From Spinacia oleracea (Eukaryota > Streptophyta > Magnoliopsida > Caryophyllales > Amaranthaceae), in assembly GCF_020520425.1 (NCBI RefSeq), contig NC_079487.1:78125141-78189140 (forward strand): a stretch of 64,000 nt of DNA, in the 5' to 3' direction. Below are positions 60,370 to 64,000 of the stretch, in pieces. Numbering within the stretch: the first letter of the stretch is position 1; each line of letters opens with the position of its first letter. The translations under genes and the position numbers were made by a program. Under the pieces are notes generated by a model. That model made no database searches and was not told where the DNA came from. It was given only the letters and a program-made list of their open reading frames with translations.

Positions 60370-61607
60370 TTGTCAGATTTCGAATGAAGTTTGTCTGAAA
60401 TTAATCCTTTGACGTATACTTCACATCCCCAAATCTTAAGAAAAGACACATTTGGAGGCTTTCCAAACCATAACTCATATGGAGTCTTTTCGACAGTTTT
60501 AGACGGAGCTCTATTTATAGTGAGTGCAGCTGTATTTAGTGCATGTCCCCAAAATTCTATTGGAAGTTTGGCCTGACCCATCATTGACCTGACCATGTCT
60601 AGCAAGGTTCTGTTCCTCCGTTCCGACACACCATTCCATTGTGGTGTTCCAGGAGGAGTCAATTCTGACAGAATTCCACATTCTTTCAGATGGTCATCAA
60701 ATTCATAGCTCAGATATTCACCGCCTCTATCAGACCGTAGTGCCTTAATCTTCTTGCCTAATTGATTCTCTACTTCACTCTGAAATTCCTTGAATTTGTC
60801 AAAGGATTCAGACTTATGCTTCATTAGGTAGACATAACCATATCTACTGAAGTCATCAGTGAAAGTGATAAAGTAGCTGAAACCACCTCTAGCATTTGTA
60901 CTCATTGGTCCACATACATCTGTATGGATTAAACCCAATAGTTCAGTTGCTCTTTCTCCAACTTTAGAGAAAGGTTGCTTTGTCATTTTGCCAAGTAAAC
61001 ATGATTCGCATTTACCATAATCCTCTAAGTCAAATGGTTCTAGAATTCCTTCCTTTTGAAGTGTTTCTAAGCGTTTCAAGTTTATATGGCCTAATCGACA
61101 ATGCCACAGATAGGTGAGATCTGAATCATCCTTTTTGGCCTTTTTGGTATTTATGTTATAAACTTGTTTGTCGTGATCTAATAAATAAAGTCCATTGACT
61201 AATCTAGCAGATCCATAAAACATCTCTTTAAAATAAAACGAACAACTATTGTCTTTTATTAAAAAGGAAAATCCCTTAGCATCTAAGCAAGAAACTGAAA
61301 TGATGTTTTTAGTAAGACTTGGAACATGGAAACATTCTTCCATTTCCAAAACTAGCCCGGAGGGCAACGACAAATAATAAGTTCCTACAGCTAATGCAGT
61401 AATCCGTGCTCCATTTCCCACTCGTAGGTCGACTTCTCCCTTGCTTAACTTTCTACTTCTTCTTAGTCCCTGTGGATTGGAACATAAGTGTGAGCCACAA
61501 CCTGTATCTAATACCCAAGAAGTTGAATTAGCAAGTATACAATCTATAACGAAAATACCTGAAGATGGAACGACTGTTCCATTCTTCTGATCTTCCTTTA
61601 GCTTCAA
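60338..61607 (-). pseudogene. Copia copy C protease - integrase
   Basis: Continuous reading from KLKEDQKNG through the protease (WVLDTGCGSHLC), the zinc region (WHCRLGHINL...CESCLLGKMTKQPFS) and the integrase core (HTDVCGP, RSDRGGEY, NGVSERRNR) to the KCILVGYPKETKG region, where a 1-bp deletion ends it. It lacks the two lesions that copy B has between protease and integrase, so it shows what the family normally encodes here. Confidence 0.92.
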
Positions 61608-62402
61608 GCAATCTCTCTTCCAATGCCCCTTCTTCTTGCAGTAGAAGCATTCAGATTCAGAAGTGGGTTGACTGGCCTTCCTCTTTCAAGACTTGGCGCC
61701 AGTTTGCTTAGTTGGGTTGGCCTTGTTGCCACCTTTCTTAGCATTCCTCTTCTTTCCAGATTTCTTGAACTTGCCCCCACGCACCATAAGCACATCTTAC
61801 TTATCACCTTTGAGCGTCTTTTCAGCGGTCTTTAGCATACCGTGAAGCTCAGTGAGCGTTTTGTCCAGACTATTCATACTGTAGTTCAGTTTGAACTAAT
61901 CATACCCGTTATGAAGAGAATGGAGGATGGTGTCTACAGCCATTTCCTGAGAGAATTGCTGATCCAGCCGACTCATATTCTCAATGAGTCCAATCATTTT
62001 GAGAACATGTGGACTTACAGGCTCGCCTTTCTTAAGCTTGGTCTCAAGAATTTGCCTATGAGTCTCGAATATTTCGACTCGGGCCAGATCTTGGAACATG
62101 TTCTTTAACTCACTGATGATCGTGAAAGCATCTGAGTTGATGAACGTTTTCTGCAGATCTGCACTCATGGTGGCGAGCATTAGACATTTCACATCCTTGT
62201 TGGCATCAATCCAACGATTGAGGGCTGCCTGAGTGACCCCATCGCCTGCGGCTTCGGGCATCGCCTCTTCCAGGACATACTCATTTTCTTCCTGCATAAG
62301 AACTATTTGCAAGTTCCTTTGCCAGTCAAGGAAGTTTTTCCCGCTCAACTTCTCCTTTTCGAGAATTGATCGAATATATGTTGAATGAATTGTTGTTTGC
62401 CA
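61608..62402 (-). pseudogene. Copia copy C gag of a different lineage (exchanged module)
   Basis: The start is MANNN at 62402, as in copy B, but the following text is unrelated to copy B gag: KNFLDWQRNLQIVLMQEENE, YVLEEAMPEA, HSLHNGYD, and a knuckle CFYCKKKGHWKRDC that runs in frame into KLKEDQKNG. LMQEENE...YVL is typical of another, common plant copia gag group. A 1-bp shift near 62355 separates the start from the main frame, and further breaks lie at about 61800-61900. Both flanks (upstream of 62402 and downstream of 61607) match copy B closely. Confidence 0.85.
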
Positions 62403-64000
62403 TAATTAAAACTACAATTGAAAAGAATAAACAAATAAATAACCATTCACAGTTTCTCTTAATAAACTTAAATTCTAGCATACATGCATAATTCAATGTT
62501 CATTAAGCATTTTATTCAAGTTATGTGTTCCGGCAGGTGTGAATAAAATGATTCCAAGATCCTAAAATCCATTGAAGAATTAAGCACAATTTGTCGACTT
62601 AATCCTAAAACATCTTAGGTAAGCAAAAACCTTTTGCTAATAGTCTAGAAACTATTCTTGGTTGATAGGCACGTCTAAGAACTTATTAGGTAAACCTATC
62701 GATTTTGCCACGACATAAAAGGACTCCTTACTTATATCGTTGAGTTTCACCAAAACTAACATGTACTCACAATTATTTGTGTACCTTGCCCCTTTAGGAC
62801 CAATAAGAACACCTCGCTGAGCGAAAACTATTACTAGATTGATGTAAAGGATATCCAAGCAAGTGTATATTTTGGCATGGCACCTTTTAACTCAATTTTT
62901 AAGTTTGGAACTTAAGGCTCTTACTATGTTGGTTAGATTTTAAGTGAACTAAAATCCTTAATCATGCAACATAATCAAGCCGCAATCTCATGCATAATTA
63001 AGACATATTTAAAGCAATAAATAACTTAAAGCATGCATAAGATAAATGTGATCTAGTATGGCCCGACTTCATCTTGAAGCTTCAACTTCAAAGTCCGTCT
63101 CGAAAATCTTCGTGGGAGGCACCATTTTCTTCAAATAGGATAAGCTATAATTAAACTAATTACAACTATTTGATGGTACGCAGACCATATTTGAATTGAA
63201 AAACAATTTTGGTACTTTAGACCAATTACATTCAAATTAATGGTACGCAGACCATATTTTCTATCCTATTTGGGCCATACTAGTCACTTCATAACCTGCA
63301 AAACAGTACATATACAATATATACCATTCACCCATTCATTATCATGAATGGCCCACATAGCTGGTTAGTAAAACACATTATGCATCACATAAACATTTGC
63401 AGCAATTAATCAAGGGCACCAATAATCTACAAATTATTCAGTCCTTATTAATTCTAATCAAGTTATTTTAACCTTAAGGATTTGTAGACCTAATCAAGAG
63501 TTTATGACTAAAAGGGCTCCCACTTAAACCAATAAATTCATATGCTTTACTAATTTTAAACATAAAAATGTATTTCTAGTCTAACCGGAAACATACAAAT
63601 TTAATTAAAATTTAAAGCTCATATAAATTTATAATTGAATCCGCTTATTTAATTTATTTTTCAGTCGTATTAAAATTAATTCATGATTTTAATTTTAGTA
63701 AAATATTAAAATAAATGAAATTTATTATAATTATAATATTCAAAATTAAAATCCAAGAAAACAATTTAAATTAATAATTTTAAAATTAATTAAAATTACG
63801 TAAACTGAAAATTTCAAATTAAAATTTTAAAACTCGACAATCGTGACATGACGAGCACTTGGGCTTGCGCCCAAGCCCCGTCGAGTGCACGACCCATCGA
63901 TGTCCATGGCACAACGTCACAGCAGCCACGCGCAAGGCAGCAAGGCAAGCCACGCTTGCGCGCAGCCTGCCTGCCCATAGCATCGCAGCAGCTACGATGC
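62403..64000 (-). other. Leader of copia copy C
   Basis: 62403-63830 matches the leader of copy B (30999-32400) closely, with small indels. From about 63840 a GC-rich sequence with GCAAGGCAGCAAGGCAAGCCACGC-type text begins that does not match the GC-rich island of copy B. No protein is recognised. Confidence 0.75.

Larger units (their letters stand above)
55449..64000 (-). mobile_element. Copia copy C: 3' LTR to leader, incomplete at window end
   Basis: The 3' LTR starts at 55449 (TGTTAGG on the + strand), preceded by GTAAT. The order on the minus strand from 64000 is GC-rich leader (63840-64000), AT-rich leader, a gag different from that of copy B, protease-integrase, RT-RNase H, tail and duplicated LTR. 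The 5' LTR is outside the window. Several 1-bp lesions break the polyprotein. Confidence 0.93.

Overview
The window is nuclear DNA of a flowering plant, almost certainly a eudicot. It has one ordinary spliced nuclear gene with GT-AG introns (mitochondrial Mn superoxide dismutase), AT-rich intergenic DNA, and dense nested plant transposons: Ty1/copia, an L1-type LINE, Mutator-like elements (MULEs), CACTA, hAT, Helitron, Stowaway and Tourist. No bacterial or organellar genes are seen. The species cannot be fixed from the sequence. All boundaries, splice sites and comparisons were made by eye.

Layout. 1-3919: 3' part of copia copy A (+), followed by older, divergent LTR pieces of the same superfamily (3920-5249, 6362-6600), a CACTA end (6605-7070) and unassigned repeats. 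9458-9642: a 5S rRNA copy with a poly(A) tail, flanked by direct repeats. 9746-11079: a TIR element. 11091-11668: a small Helitron. 11754-21222: MULE-1, a deletion derivative that keeps a broken plant-mobile-domain (PMD) gene and hosts an intact L1 LINE (14733-19715). 21321-40082: MULE-2, about 8.3 kb before a 10.46-kb copia (copy B, 24766-35225) landed in a TA microsatellite inside it. 40233-47849: MnSOD in six exons, its introns carrying MITEs and a hAT element. 48093-51936: a three-level nest ending in a 2.7-kb solo LTR. 52220-53881: remains of a MuDR-type element (GRF zinc-finger gene plus MURA transposase). 53982-55448: a CACTA element with a captured NADP-glutamate dehydrogenase fragment. 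55449-64000: copia copy C (-), which runs off the window.

How the genes work together. MULE-2 encodes two convergent genes, each starting about 0.4-0.5 kb from an element end. The left one is a FAR1-type MULE transposase spliced in frame to an OTU cysteine-protease domain; it is now broken by one frameshift and one stop. The right one is a PMD protein that is open over four exons (700 aa). Each gene has a long foldback hairpin in intron 1; the one in the PMD gene has perfect 61-bp arms. MULE-1 has the same two subterminal hairpins and PMD remains but no transposase, so it looks like a non-autonomous derivative of the same family. Both elements have clear 9-bp target duplications and lie 99 bp apart. 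MULE-2 ends only about 150 bp upstream of the MnSOD start codon.

The copia family (A, B, C) shares LTRs of about 1.38 kb that carry an unusual TTCCG-rich iteron array. Copy B has almost identical LTRs, so it is young, yet its polyprotein is broken. Copy C carries a different gag module between homologous flanks, which suggests recombination between elements.
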